From Hofstenia miamia (taxonomy: Eukaryota > Xenacoelomorpha > Acoela > Hofsteniidae): a stretch of 64,000 nucleotides of DNA. Both the position numbers and the translations under genes were made by a program. Below are positions 36,221 through 48,790 of the stretch, in pieces (within the stretch, counting starts at the first letter, position 1; every line of letters starts with the position of its first letter). Below the pieces are notes generated by a model. The model was not told where the DNA came from. It made no database searches and saw only the letters and a list, made by a program, of their open reading frames with translations. The DNA is taken from NCBI GenBank assembly GCA_900660155.1, contig CABFPE010000121.1, forward strand, positions 623,071 to 687,070, written 5' to 3'.

Positions 36221-36686
36221 TAGTGTTGACCATCTAAAATAATTTATCTATTTTTCACTAGTTAAACTATTTTCATTTAACTTAACTAATTAGTTTAACT
36301 ATTTACAAAGTGAGACTGAAAAAATAGTCAAGAGATTGACTGTCCACAAAGATGCTTCGCCCGGGAGGCGACACGGGCTTTTTGCAAACATAACTTCGTA
36401 GGAGAGACAAAATGGTGCAATAAAATCAGAATTTGTTGAATGCTTGAGAATTATTTAACTAATCAGAACTAAAGTAAAACGATAATTAGTGAAATTCTAA
36501 AATTGCATCAAACAATTTCGAATGAAACTTAATTATCGTATCCAAACACGCTCAAGTTTTCAATCTTCAGTCGATTTTCTCGTTTTAACTAAATAGTTAA
36601 TAGTTAAACTATTGAAATGAAATAATTTAACGTTAACTATAACTATATAAACTATAGATAAACTATTAATTAATTGGTAATCACTG
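36221..36686. mobile_element. hAT-like MITE with AGTTAAACTA-rich ends
   Basis: 466 bp with imperfect terminal inverted repeats (TAGTGTTGACCA at left, CAGTGATTACCA as reverse complement at right) and repeated AGTTAAACTA-type motifs inside both ends. The flanks AATCCAAT (36213-36220) and AATCCAAA (36687-36694) match at 7 of 8 bases, as expected of a hAT duplication. The core around 36355-36380 is locally GC-rich (CGCCCGGGAGGCG). Confidence 0.65.
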
Positions 36687-37613
36687 AATCCAAAGTCTAT
36701 GAAATTCCTCATAAATAAATAATTTCTGCAAATTGTGATAGCTAATGTACATTTGTTAATTCGTATATTTTTTCACAAATTTAAAATTAAGTTGTTAATA
36801 GTTTTTGGGAGAGTTAAATTTATAAAGAAATCTTTGATTGATTCCATTTTTGTTAATCGAATTCTAGTTCAAATTTTGAAAAGTTGAATGCATGATGCAT
36901 ACAGTCATTTAAATAATTGATTGAAAGATTAGCATGTAACTATTAGGAAACGTGGAAAGGAATTCACTTAGCACTTCCTAGAAGATAATTTGTACCAGAA
37001 TTCATCTAAATTTAAAAATATAATATTATTCTTTGAGTATGGTGTAAGACAAAAAAAGTTTGATTTACTGACAAACTATAATAGCGTCTTTTAACCATCT
37101 CATGAAGTTAGCTAAATGATGTTTTTGCCCCAGTACTCCTTAAATTTGTAAAGGAGCATTTTGGCGACAAGGCATAAGCAAGACGCCGACTAGACATGTT
37201 AAAGGCCATTTTGACAGTCCCTTTTCATTGTGAATAAACATCCAATCTTGCAAATAACTGCTATTAATTTGGTTTTTCCGAGTAACCAAATAAATAATTT
37301 ATGCTTCGTTAGCTATATATAAAATGGTTGTAAGCGGTTTACAATAACTCAAAATAGTTTATTTTAAACTAACATTCAGAATTCAATGAGTCTATATACA
37401 TACATCCACCACAGTTATTATATATCTCATAGCTCAGAAAAATACAAATGATTTTTAAAATACGTTCGACTGAACTGTTTGTCGGCTCTTTGATCCATTG
37501 AATATTATATTTCTAGGATATAAAGCGTTGAGAGCCGACTTACCGTTCTGTGTTGTGTACACGAGAAAACACAACAAACTGGTTGTGTATTGTTGTGTAG
37601 ATATTTTAACGTT
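36687..37613. other. gene-free AT-rich DNA
   Basis: No recognisable feature before the N gap. Short frames near 37500 end in the gap. Confidence 0.55.
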
Positions 37614-37635
37614 GTTATATATATATATATATATA

Positions 37636-37911
37636 NNNNNNNNNNNNNNNNNNNNNNNNNNNNNNNNNNNNNNNNNNNNNNNNNNNNNNNNNNNNNNNNN
37701 NNNNNNNNNNNNNNNNNNNNNNNNNNNNNNNNNNNNNNNNNNNNNNNNNNNNNNNNNNNNNNNNNNNNNNNNNNNNNNNNNNNNNNNNNNNNNNNNNNNN
37801 NNNNNNNNNNNNNNNNNNNNNNNNNNNNNNNNNNNNNNNNNNNNNNNNNNNNNNNNNNNNNNNNNNNNNNNNNNNNNNNNNNNNNNNNNNNNNNNNNNNN
37901 NNNNNNNNNNN
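37636..37911. other. assembly gap (276 N) between (TA)n arrays
   Basis: The run of N is flanked by (TA)n at 37614-37635 and, after about 17 bases, at 37929-37959. The gap probably reflects failure to assemble through the TA-rich repeat. Reading frames spanning it are meaningless. Confidence 0.95.
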
Positions 37912-37925
37912 GATGTTTGCATATC

Positions 37926-37959
<34 letters not shown>

Positions 37960-37961
<2 letters not shown>

Positions 37962-38754
37962 TTTTTATGTCAAATTTTCGTATTACCTGTCAGATATCAT
38001 GGAAACTTCAGGGATCAGTCGTATATGAGTTTGGCAAAAGCTGTGTCCAATCGAAGATAGAGGATAAAGGCCATGAAGGATAGAGGTGTAAGCCATGAAG
38101 ATTTTGGTGAAGTGAGTGTCCTCCTCTAAATAATAAGTTCTGCCTGCAATTATTGTCTGCAGTGCTAAATCCTCAGTATCATGACATCCAGGGGTCAGGT
38201 AGCCGATTTATCAGGGATTTATGCAGATAGTTGGTCGACCTAATGTCAAATAAATTCTGCAAGGTCGCTAGATACATTTTTTATGTATGCAAGCTGTTGA
38301 CAGCGAATGTTCCATACAACTAGATCGGGGGACATTGTATTCAGTCAAGTAATGGCGTCTGTCAACTGCAATCAGTATTTTCGATGTATTGTTTTAGCAG
38401 ATAAAATGTGGCTGGTGTTCAGTGCGAGAAGCTAAGTTCAGTATATCAGTAAGAAATATGTATGAAAATGGTGAATCAAGGGATTCAATGCCATGAAGTG
38501 GGTAAGCTCAAATGGAAATGACATCCAATTCTAGTCCTTGTCTGTCACAATATAGAAAAGTCATAGAGCATTTTTGTCTTGTTGCAGCAAACTTTCGTTT
38601 CAGCTGCAAATATGTTGTTAAATGAAGCAGTTGGACGGAGAATGACTTCTTCAGCAATGACATTCTTCCATTCTTTGTAGCATGCTGTTGGCAGTTTCCT
38701 TCATTTCTCTGATGATTCGATCTCTAACATGTGCAGCAGGTCATAGTTTGAGGA
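37960..38754. other. unassigned sequence after the gap
   Basis: Normal CpG content. The minus strand around 38640-38730 reads VRDRIIREMKETANSMLQRM before a stop, which is protein-like and adjacent to the open frame at 38755-38992. It is possibly the same decayed element, but I do not recognise it. Confidence 0.3.
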
Positions 38755-38992
38755 CTAAACACAAGACTTATTGCAATTTTCAAGATTCAATTGAACCGAC
38801 TCAACGCTTTTTGTTTTAATCACAATTTCGTCGTCAAATTCGAATTGAACCAAATGAAAATGTTCTTGCACTTTGCACCGCTGAAAAGAAAAGAGTTTGC
38901 CTTCAATGTTAATTTCACAAAGATCACTCTCAATGACTCTTTCAGATAAAACCAGACTTTGCGCTACTTCAACCAGCACAGCAAATTTCTAG
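38755..38992 (-). other. unrecognised protein-like open frame
   Basis: About 78 codons open on the minus strand after a TAG. The frame is acidic and hydrophobic in alternation (for example FHLVQFEFDDEIVI), unlike the low-complexity frames elsewhere. A CTAG|AAA junction at its 5' side could be a splice acceptor. It may be an exon or a transposon remnant. I do not recognise it, and it has no ATG. Confidence 0.25.
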
Positions 38993-41314
38993 ATTATCAC
39001 ATTCACAACAACAGCGTGGTCCGCAGAATAATTCATACTAGTAGAAAGCATGGATGCGAGATGTTGTATGGTGAAAATAAGAATTGTAGAACAAAAAGCA
39101 CTACTTCTGTTTCAAGCAGCAAAATGACATTATTACTGATTACAAATTTTATTATAATTTTATTAGTGAACAAAACATAAAGTGATCGTTTAAACACTCA
39201 GAATAAAGAATAGGGCAAATATTTGTTTACTATTTTAATTATTGCAGTCATAAAGAAATCTGATCCAATTTGATTTTCAGATCCAAATAAGCCATCAGAC
39301 AAAGGCATTTACCTCAATAACAGTATGATCTGTTCAATATCCCCAGATATACATAGATCCACAATAATTAAAACTATATCCATATCAGCTGATACCAGCA
39401 TGGAAAGAATGTCTATGAAGATGTCTATGGGTATCTAAATCATTGAACAAGTTTGTTAATTTTAAATCAATAATTCTTTCAATAGCTTATCTATATCCTT
39501 ATTAGCCTGATATTTGTGAACACTAGTCATGTCTAGTCCTGAAATTGTTGTTCTAAAGTATGTCTTTACTGCCTTAAGTTGTTGAAGGATCTTTCTACAC
39601 CAGAAGTGTTGGTAAAAGCTTGTGAGAAATACTTATGTGAAAGGAACAGTATAAATCAATTAATCATTTTAGCAATACGATATTCTAAATAATAAAACAA
39701 TGCTCACATTCTTTTAAATTTATTTTGTCCAAGGGTGGGCAAGTCCCCGGGGTTGCCACAATGTATAGACTTCGACTGACTATGCAATCACATTTTAGCT
39801 TTAAGCTTTTACTTTAATTCATTTTTCAGATCTATGATCCTCAAATTGAACACTTATATGATACATGGTCTGACAAATATTTTGTACAAAAATATTTTCT
39901 TCATAAATATTGATGTAGACGTGGTCCTAATGCCCAATGGGTGCATAGAGGATGCATCATTCTGTTAGTTGTAAATTTAGTTCATATATATTATGTTTTG
40001 ATGCAAAATTATATTTTGTTGGAAGTTTGAAAATAAATTGCAATCAACAATGATACTTCATATTTGCATCTGTATTTAACTATTCATATTGACATCAAAT
40101 ATTGCTCTCAATTTTCTGAAAATTGCTCTGGATTTAAAGAAAATTTATATACATTCAATATTACATCAGCTCTGATCATCTGTTGGAGTGATTTTAACAA
40201 TTTTAGCTCCCATTGTATAATAAATATTCTACAAGTCATCTTGATTGAAATATCATGGATATAGTAAAGAAAACCTGGAAATATTCTAGATCTTATCCTT
40301 GTTAACAATGTTGATCTAATTATCCTAAGAACTATCAAACATTGTTTTAATTTTTCAGGTAATTCTATAATATATTTATACTATAATTTTGTATTCTTAC
40401 ATACAAGTGAATTATTCTAAAAACTTATATATATTAGGACTATTGGCTAAATATGATCTTGGGTGCAATTTGAACTATGATTATTTTCTTTTCCTATAAA
40501 TATTAACATGGATCATTTTACAAGAACTCAGTTTTTTTCTTTGTATAAAGCAATAACTATGTATTTAAAATGAATTTCCATCCAAAATTTATATTCCATA
40601 TCCTTTTGTAATATTCATTTGATTATTTTTGCTATTACTCTAAGCCCTTAACTTGTATAAGATAGTAATTTTGAACTTTTTGACAAAATTCATGCAGCCA
40701 CTGTTAGTGTCTTAAAATCAACAAAATTTAACAAAACAGTATAAATTAATCATTGTTTCAAAATGAATTCTGAATATGATGTATTTGCTAATTATAAATG
40801 TGCAATAAAAATGGTGCTCAACTGACTTACATTATATACAGATATTGATACATTGAATTAGTTGAATACATTTTCCAAAATTCATTTTTAAACAATTGTT
40901 CTTTCAATTTCAGTGTCAAAGTTTATCTACATATCAAGAATTTCATTTATATGATAATCATTTGTTCAAAATTTCATCAGTTGGATTTGAATTTGAAATA
41001 TTTCATTTTCAAAAGTCTAGGAAGAATTAAGATATTTCATACTACAAATGTGTAATCATAATCACAAAATTGTCCTTAGTTTTTGAAAAAATTATATTCT
41101 ACTTTCAAAATTTGGTAGTGAAAAGATGCTTATTTTCTGTTCATTTTGCATTAATCTGGGGTGATGCCACAACACTTCAACTGTCATATTATCTAAATTC
41201 AATGCAGAATTTGTTAGACAATACTTTGATCTAAGATAAGCATTTGAAATAGAAATTATAGCAAATTATTTTGAAAGAATCTCTTGTGATTTTGAACTAT
41301 TGTTTAATTAGTCA

Positions 41315-41560
41315 TCTTTAATATTATTATTATTTTTTTTAAAATCCTTTGCACAAAAAATCAATACAAATGAAGTGTTAAACACTTATTAGGATTAAAA
41401 AAAAGTATTTTCTTCATTAATTAATCTTGGTTGTTGGAATTGATTGAGGTCTTTTGTAATTTCAATGTGATTTTTCTTGGTTGTTCAATTCCAAATATTT
41501 ATTTTCCCTTTTACTTTCATGTAGTTAAATGTGATCTTGAATTGTAAATGCTATCTTAAA
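41315..41560 (-). mobile_element. LINE 3' tail, minus orientation, copy 4 (inside the CpG-poor domain)
   Basis: ATTATTATTATT then TTTTAAAATCCTTTGCACAA, GTGTTAAACACTTATTAGG and CTTGGTTGTTGGAATTGATTGA. It is close to the copy at 8030, which shows that the CpG-poor domain shares repeat families with the left flank. Confidence 0.5.
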
Positions 41561-44500
41561 TATAATTTTGCTAAATGAAGTTTAACCTGCTAGTCTAAAA
41601 ATTCTGAGATGATGTTATCCTACACATTTTGCCTTACAGTTTCAAGGTTTGTAGAAGTTCTTTGAATTTATGGAAATATATATTGAAAGTTCAGAGGTGT
41701 TTTTGGAATTACATATTTAGATTACTTTTAATGGTAGATATATGATAAAAAAGTTCATAGACAAATATAAGAAATGTCATCACTTAAAAAGATATATGCT
41801 CAAATAATATCAAATCTATTCAATATATGGATAAACTTCTTAATATAATCATTTCTCAACTATATACACTCCTCATGGAAAAAAGCTTCAGGTGCAATGC
41901 AATAAAATTCTATAAAAGTACTCTGCTGCCAAATTTCAATTGTCTCTTGCACCCAATTCAACCTTTAGTGAATATGTGATAGTTTTTGTGCACACATCAA
42001 ATGAAGAGCTAATCATGTTCCATCATCATTGATATATTTGTGAAAAAGTGCCTCATCTTTCATTTGATGAATTTTTACCATGTTGTGAGTACTTTTTTCC
42101 ATTAAGAGAAAACTATGGCTTGTTGCTGTTTTATAATTGTTTTCATGACTCATATAGTAAAAAAATTATGAGGATATATTCATTTGCTATTTATTATTTA
42201 TTTGTTTCATTACTATAGCAAACTAACAAATAAAAATGTAGTTTGTCCATGAATTTATTGATCACCACTTGTAGTTCACCACACATTAAGAAAGACTTAT
42301 ATTAAAAAAACAATTGTCTTCACATATGTTAAAGAGTCCACAACTGAGGATGCTCACATCTATGTGTTGTTCAACTAAAGATTTAGAGAAAAAAAAATTG
42401 AAATCAAAATTGTAAATTAAGAATCTTGAGATGATTAATTACAAAAATATCACTTTTTTCTGACAATTGTTAACTACCCTTCTTTCCTGTATTTCCACAT
42501 TTTCATTTAATCCTACATATATGCTGTCTGACCTTACAAAGTAGCTTTTCTATTCTCAGAGATTTTCCATTTTGGCTTTTATCACACTTTCCTTCCAGTC
42601 ATATATATTTTTCATAGTCTTGTACATTTTTGGGATACTCATAATTATTATTATTATTATATTAGTTTTACACTCTGATATTTGTTTGCATTTCTTTTTG
42701 GTGTATATCTTTCATGGCTGTACACACTGTAGACTGTTACATCTTTTGTCAACATACACATCTTTTCCAGTTTTATTTGGTTTATGGTTAATACATGGTT
42801 ATATACATTTCCATGGGTTTCTAACTTTCCACTGCTTTTATAGCTTTAATGCACAAAGTCCTTATCCATTCATATTATAATTGATATAGATATTAGATAA
42901 TATTTTCCAGACAATTCACCATTCTTCTAGTCTCATACTGCTACACATCTGATTTGTCATTTATAGATATGATTTCCATTCATTCCTTATTAATAATAGA
43001 TGCACTTGAAATCATTGACCCAGGCTGTTTTGCCTTTCAACTATCTCCAATGTCCAAATTTGGTAAATTCTTTTATGCCATGCAAAATGGGTGACAGGAT
43101 TAATGACAAATTACTAATGTGAAACCACCTCATCATCTCCATAGCAAGCCACTAAAATTAATATGTGGTAAATGACACTGTAAATACACAGAGTTCACAC
43201 ACTTTCATTTAATATTCTAGATAAAACATGTCATAACTCAAGAAAGCAAATAACAATTGTAGAGATGAGCAAACAAATAAATGCTCCTAATATTTACATA
43301 ATTGATAAAATAATTCATTGCTTTTTCATTTTTTTTTGGTTTATACTGATTTTCAGGGTTGTACACATTTATAGACTGTTACATCTTTTATCAACTTTGC
43401 ATGTATTCCAGTCTCAATTATTATCACAATATTTTTTTCCCAATTTATAAACTTATGTAAATGATAAAAATGTTTTCATTTCTTTAGTTTACATGGTTTT
43501 TGGCTTTCTGAGCTTTGTGAGTTAGTTTTTTCCCAACATTCTTCCTTTCTTTTAGTTTAGTGTTAAAATTAAGACATCTTTTCATCATTTAACAAAATAA
43601 AAACTTCATGACAGTATTAGTATAAAGTTTAAGGAACAAGCAAGAAAAATGTACATACACATAAATACAATTAATCTTCATTGTAAATTCAGTTTTTTTT
43701 TCATATTTTGAAGAATGAACAGCTTTGTTATTTATTATTGCATATAGATATAATTTTAACACATTCTACAAGTCAATGATTGTTAAAGTATTAGCAGTTG
43801 CATAATAATTTATGAATTTTAAAATATAAACTTTATAATTATTGAGAAAAAAATAAATATTTTAATACATTGAATGCAATCAATGTTTCACAAAAGTTTG
43901 TATTTTTTCACAGAATGTACATGTGGTCAAAAAATGATATATTTACTAGTCTTTACATAATAAAAATTTGTTTTTCTTTCCCAAATAGTATTAAACATTT
44001 ATGAGATGTCAACTAAAAGAACAATATCTTATAACAAATAAATTCCTTGGCTTGATGCAAAGGCGCATTAATGTAAAAAATGATTATCTTTACTTACTTT
44101 TCAAAATAATAAATTGTATGAATTTGAATTTTCAAAACGTTCATGTAATACAAATTCTGAGAAAATTAGATTATAACACACATATTGCATAAGACTTAAT
44201 GTAGCATAATCTCTAATAAAAAGACTTGAATTCAAAACAAAAAGGAAAAGAAAAAGAAAACATGAAACTCAAATTAAAAACTTGAATCAATTTATTAGAA
44301 ATTAGCTTCTAATGATTTTGCCAAATTGTAAAAGCAAATATTGGTCACAGCTTATTTGACAAAATGCGTGTGGACATTAAGCTCCTCATTGATTTTAGCT
44401 TACCACAGAGTTCATGCAGAACTATTTACATGGACATAAGAAATTGATTAGTGACTGGTACTTGCTTGATTGGTAAATATGTTTATTAAATTTTATGTAA

Positions 44501-45882
44501 ATAGCACCTAAGCACTGTAAAGATAATGGAAATTTACCATTTAGTGGTTTACTCTTGCTTCATTGGTTTATTTAATTTATGCATTATGCAAAGCTAAGTG
44601 AGCATTGTGTGTGATGATCAAAGGCTGTGTGCAAGGGGATAATAAAGTGGATTTCAGCCTCAATTATTACACACAATTAGGTTACAGCTAGGTATAGGAA
44701 TGTTTTTCTCTATTGCTTAGCTCACCACTGTTTGCTTGTGTGACATGTAGTAACAAATGCTCAAAAGGCAAAAAGCCACTGTAAGGATGATTGCTATTAT
44801 ATTGCTAACATTATTTTAGATCCAAATTGTTGACCTGTAAGAGACTGAAATGAGACCATGTTATTTATATTTTAATTATATGTAGGTTAGGAGCTGCTGT
44901 AGTTTATAGAAGCCTTTTTATTTTGACTGCAGCTAGTATTGCGTCATTCATACATGTCAACCCTTATTGTGGTATATATTTATTCTATTGCAATGTAGGA
45001 AACTGCCTTAATTTTATATTAACTACCTTTTAACTATGTAGTGGCAGTTAGTATCAGGTTGCAAGTATATTACATTCACACATTACGCCTATGCAATTTG
45101 AGAATGAGAATTAAGTTGAATAGAGGCTGGTATTTATTTCACCATAAGTAAGGCACACATAACAAAACTCTTTTGATGAGACTGAGCTGAGTAGCAGCAG
45201 ATGGAATGATAGATGCAGGTGGATGGAATGGAATCAAACTGTTGGAAACCTGTGAACCTAAACACTAGTGATGAATGGTTACATTAACTCTGGAATATTA
45301 ATTAATTATATCTCTATAATTGTACTATTGTGAAAGAGAAGAGAGAGTGAAAGTACTCATTACCCTGCACAATGGAATCTGCAGGCAGTTGTATCTAAAA
45401 TGTACAACATTATTATGCACATCCCTTGCCTAGGTGATGATTTAATACTAAAGAAAATGAATATAAAAATCATTGCTAACATTATTCCTAACATTTGCAT
45501 TTATTTATTGATCTATAAAGTGGGAAAGTGAAACTCTGAATTTCTAAACTAAAAACAAAATGCTTTCAATGCTATACACAGATTTACAATGATAGGGAAA
45601 ACTGGATTTTAACTCCATTTTTCCATTAAATGTTTTAAAATCATATAAAGATTGAGATTTTTTGAAACAATATCTGACCTTGTTAGAGTTTCCAAGTATT
45701 TTTCCACCATTTCAGAGTCTAAAATATGGTGTGAACCATGATGCTTGTGAAATAAAAAACACATTTAAGAAATATACTACAAAGCAAGTTACTAGAAAAT
45801 CAATCAAAGAACAGAAAAAAAACAACAAAAAAATTCTAGATAATTAAAGAAGAACTAAATTCTATCTTATATTCTACTGTGA
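41561..45882. other. gene-free CpG-poor DNA
   Basis: Apart from the repeat pair at 42640-43440 I see no element. Frames at 43265-43450, 44001-44192 and 45662-45847 are low-complexity. Confidence 0.55.
42640..43440. repeat. pair of direct repeat copies
   Basis: GGCTGTACACACTGTAGACT followed by GTTACATCTTTTGTCAAC (42717-42755) recurs as GGGTTGTACACATTTATAGA then CTGTTACATCTTTTATCAAC (43358-43398), with similar T-rich leaders. It is probably an old dispersed repeat. The hydrophobic frames here come from T-richness and are not genes. Confidence 0.4.
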
Positions 45883-46170
45883 ATGCCCTTAAGAAACAGA
45901 TCAAATACATTGTCTGTACTAGATGAAAGGAAACAGAACAAATGTAGTTTATGTAAGTGTAAGTTTGGTCAAGCAATTAGGGTTTTGTGCCAAAAATATG
46001 GTTACATTTACATTTCTTGTAGTGGATTGAAAAAACAAAGCCAGTGGTCTTCAGATTTCTTCTGCCCTCATTGCGTAGCTGACAATTGTTCTTCTCTCAA
46101 TATTGGGCAAACATCTCATAGCTCTGAGGAAACACATACTGGGTTGACACAGTTGATTGATGAACTTTGA
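45883..46170 (+). pseudogene. PHD/RING-like zinc-finger N-terminal fragment of the retrotransposon
   Basis: 95 codons: CSLCKCKFGQ..., VLCQ, ISCSGL, then W and CPHC. The spacing is that of a PHD-like finger (C-x2-C, C, CSGL, W, C-x2-C), but one ligand position (KYGY where a Cys is expected) appears lost. It is followed by a polar tail and a stop. In related elements this domain precedes the RT and may bind nucleic acid or chromatin; that role is inference. Confidence 0.6.
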
Positions 46171-46989
46171 ATAAGCCCCAATGTATCATACCAGTCAATC
46201 CCTCATCAAACTGACTTAAAGTGTTTGATCAGTATTTGTAAAGAATCAATCACCCCAACTATGATATTACAGCATCTTGAAAGGCACATTCAAGGGATAT
46301 TCATAGGTGAAGTGCCTAAGCAATGGCTTTATGAAAATCAGAAATAAGTATGTGCTTGTGGGAGAATATTATCTGTCTCATCACAGAATACACATGATAA
46401 CAACTGTACTGCCATTCATCTAACAGAGAAAGTTCTCCCCATAATGCAAGAAGTATTCAGTTTTAATAGGCCAACCTTGAAGCATGTTCTGGAAGCAGCA
46501 AAACAAATCAGGAGTCACACACTCAAAGAAATGATCAATCAGGCAATCAATAACAAAATTATGGAGCACTACACCTATCTTGCAATGTTGCTGAAATGTG
46601 TTCTTCCCTCAGCAAAATGAGCAGGAAAACACAGCAACTGGATAAACATCACAGAGCTGTGCAGCAGATGGTTAGTTGGAAAACAACTGGAACTGTGGCA
46701 AGAGGCATGCAGTGCAGCTAAGAAATCAATAAAACCCAGATAATTTTCAAATATGTCAAAATTCAAAATGGAACAAAAAGCTAGGCAAGCTGCTATTACC
46801 TTTGCTGAAGGTGGCTTGTATAGAAAAGCATGTCAAGTTCTATGCTCTAAAGGCTTAGCCCCCAATAATGAGGAAACCAAACAGCTCCTTCTCAAGAAGC
46901 ACCCAGTGCAGGCAATCCCAGGCATCCCACACTCTATGGTGCCAGTGCTTCAACTCCCAAATGATTTTAAACTCCTTGAAATTTTATGA

Positions 46990-47812
46990 TCATTTCCTAA
47001 GGGTAAAGCATGTGGTCTCTGGTCTTCATGCAGAACATCTTTTGGAAGCAACAGAGGCAACTCTTCCAGTGTCCTTCACTACTACTCTGGGGTGCTTTCT
47101 TAATGTCCTTATTGCTGGTGATTTACCAGAAGAAGTTGCTACATTCCTAGCAGATGCAACTTTAGTTGCTCTCAGGAAGACAGAACTTGACTCCCTACTT
47201 GACATTAGGCCAATAGCAGTAGGAGAAATATATAGAAGACTAGCTGGTAAATGTATCTGCTCTTTAAGCTTGGAAAAGGTGGCAAGCCTCCTAGCTCCCA
47301 CTCAGCTTAGTGTTGCTTACTCTGGTGGGGTCAAGAAGATTATTCATAAATTGCAAAATATCATTGAAAACCACTGGTATGATCATGATTTTATAATCTT
47401 GAAAGTGGATATGAAAAATGCCTTCAACACTAATTTCAGACAAGCAGTTATAGATGAATGTGCTCTACACTTTCCAGAAATACTGTCATGGGTAATATGG
47501 TGCTACAAGTCTCAGCCTCTCCTTTGGCATGCTACAGCTGTTTTCTGCTCTGCTGCTGGAGTGCAGCAAGGCAATCCATTAGGGCCCCTCTTATTTGCCC
47601 TAGCTCTCCATTGTCTTGTAGTCAACTTAAATAACACTGAAGGCCTACTTCACAATAACTGGTACCTTGATGATGGTATTCTGTGTGGATCACATAAAGC
47701 AATTCAATCTGAGAAACTACTTAACCAGATATTATCATTACAAGATCCCCAGATTGCAATAACCCTCTTAAGATATTGTAGTGGATTCTGCAAAATGGTA
47801 CGCATAGCTTGA
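46990..47812 (+). pseudogene. reverse transcriptase domain of the PHD-RT element
   Basis: The frame open from 46868 enters homology at about 47010 (VVSGLHAEHLLEA). Motifs: RPIAVGEIYRRL, motif A VDMKNAFN (catalytic Asp), motif B GVQQGNPLGPLLFAL and motif C WYLDDG, with LDD instead of the usual ADD. The preceding segment (46753-46985, FAEGGLYRKACQVL...LLKKHP) is in another frame. It encoded an RNA-templated polymerase. The RT core itself is still open over 260 codons. Confidence 0.85.
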
Positions 47813-48416
47813 TTTTGTCTGCTGAAACCAATACTTGAACCTTTAAAAGCCTTTGATCAATCTGTCATGAAGTGCTTTGAAGAATCAGCTTGTATTGAGT
47901 TGACTGAAAAAGCCTGACAACAAGCAGCACTGAGCCTTATTCCTGGAGGTATGGGACTCAGATCAATTGAAGCTCATGCCCCAACTGCGTACATTGCTTC
48001 TTTTGTGTCCTCCACTGACACCTCTGACACAAAACTCCTTGTAACAGCAATTCAACTGTACAATGTAAGGGTGTTTAAACATTAAGCCCTCATACATGGC
48101 TCTCTTTCAAGCTCTTGCAAAAGTCAGAAACATCTTTCAGAAGCTATTAGGAAAAATGAATAATTTCTCCACAATCAGTCACTCTGCACATTGGCATGCT
48201 GTTTCTGCACCTAACATGTCAGATTGGCTATCAGCTGGTCCTTTTCCAGGTGATGGATTGAGGTTGGAACCAGCAGAATTTCAGGCTCTTCACAAGAGCA
48301 AATGTGGACTAGATGTAGTCAGTTGCCAATACATTATTTGGAATACTCTTCACAAATTATGCCAGAGAGCTGCACTAAACCCCATCCTTGAACAGGGAGC
48401 TGGACTAGACAAGTAA

Positions 48417-48790
48417 GGCACACTAACAAGACCAGCAGATATGCTTGTTCCTACATGGAATCTTGGTATGTCCACAGCATTTGATATCAAAATCATTAAT
48501 CTGCTCAACAATAATTTCATTTCAGGAGCAAGCTAGTCATCATATCAATGTCTGGAAAAGGCTGAAGAAGAAAAACATCAACAAAATGATATGAAATGCA
48601 GAGAATTAAACTGGTGATGTGTGCCAATTATTGTTACACCATATGGTGCTTTGAGAATAGAAGGAAAAACAGCTTTGAGGAACATTGCAAAAACAATCAC
48701 AGTCCATTTACACCTAGCATCAGCCAAAGCACTGAAATCCACTTTTATAAGATTATCAATGACAATCATGCATTGCACAGATGGGCAATT
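48417..48790 (+). pseudogene. restriction-like endonuclease (PD-(D/E)XK type) C-terminal remnant
   Basis: Across three frames one reads TRPADMLVPTW, then STAFDIKIINLL, AEEEKHQQNDMKC and VPIIVTPYGALR. This is the RPxD...D...E/K order seen at the C terminus of this RT family and broadly in restriction-like endonuclease LINEs. It is broken by stops at about 48415, 48534 and 48618. The family match is from memory of motif order. Confidence 0.55.

Larger units (their letters stand above)
45883..48790 (+). mobile_element. decayed non-LTR-type retrotransposon: PHD-like finger, reverse transcriptase, restriction-like endonuclease
   Basis: The domain order is readable despite stops and shifts: a Cys-rich finger (45883-46170), a helical linker (46380-46985), RT (46988-47812), a connection region (47813-48416) and a RPAD...D nuclease-like block (48417-48790). 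This order matches a family of RT proteins common in invertebrate genomes. At least two internal stops are TGA where an Arg codon is expected (46987-46989 before SFPKGKACG, and before QQAALSLIPGG near 47915), as CGA-to-TGA changes would give. Not functional. Confidence 0.8.

Noticed and set aside
37455-38028. Long frames across the N block
   Set aside because: They consist mostly of translated Ns and (TA)n.
41860-42170. Tc1/mariner-like element suggested by CCTCATGG and a reversed CCTCAT near 42172
   Set aside because: Only about nine bases match between the supposed ends and no convincing TA duplication or transposase remains.
42572-42880. 102-codon hydrophobic frame that looks like a membrane protein
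   Set aside because: T-rich low-complexity sequence gives Phe/Leu/Ile runs; the segment belongs to a repeat pair and has no homolog I recognise.
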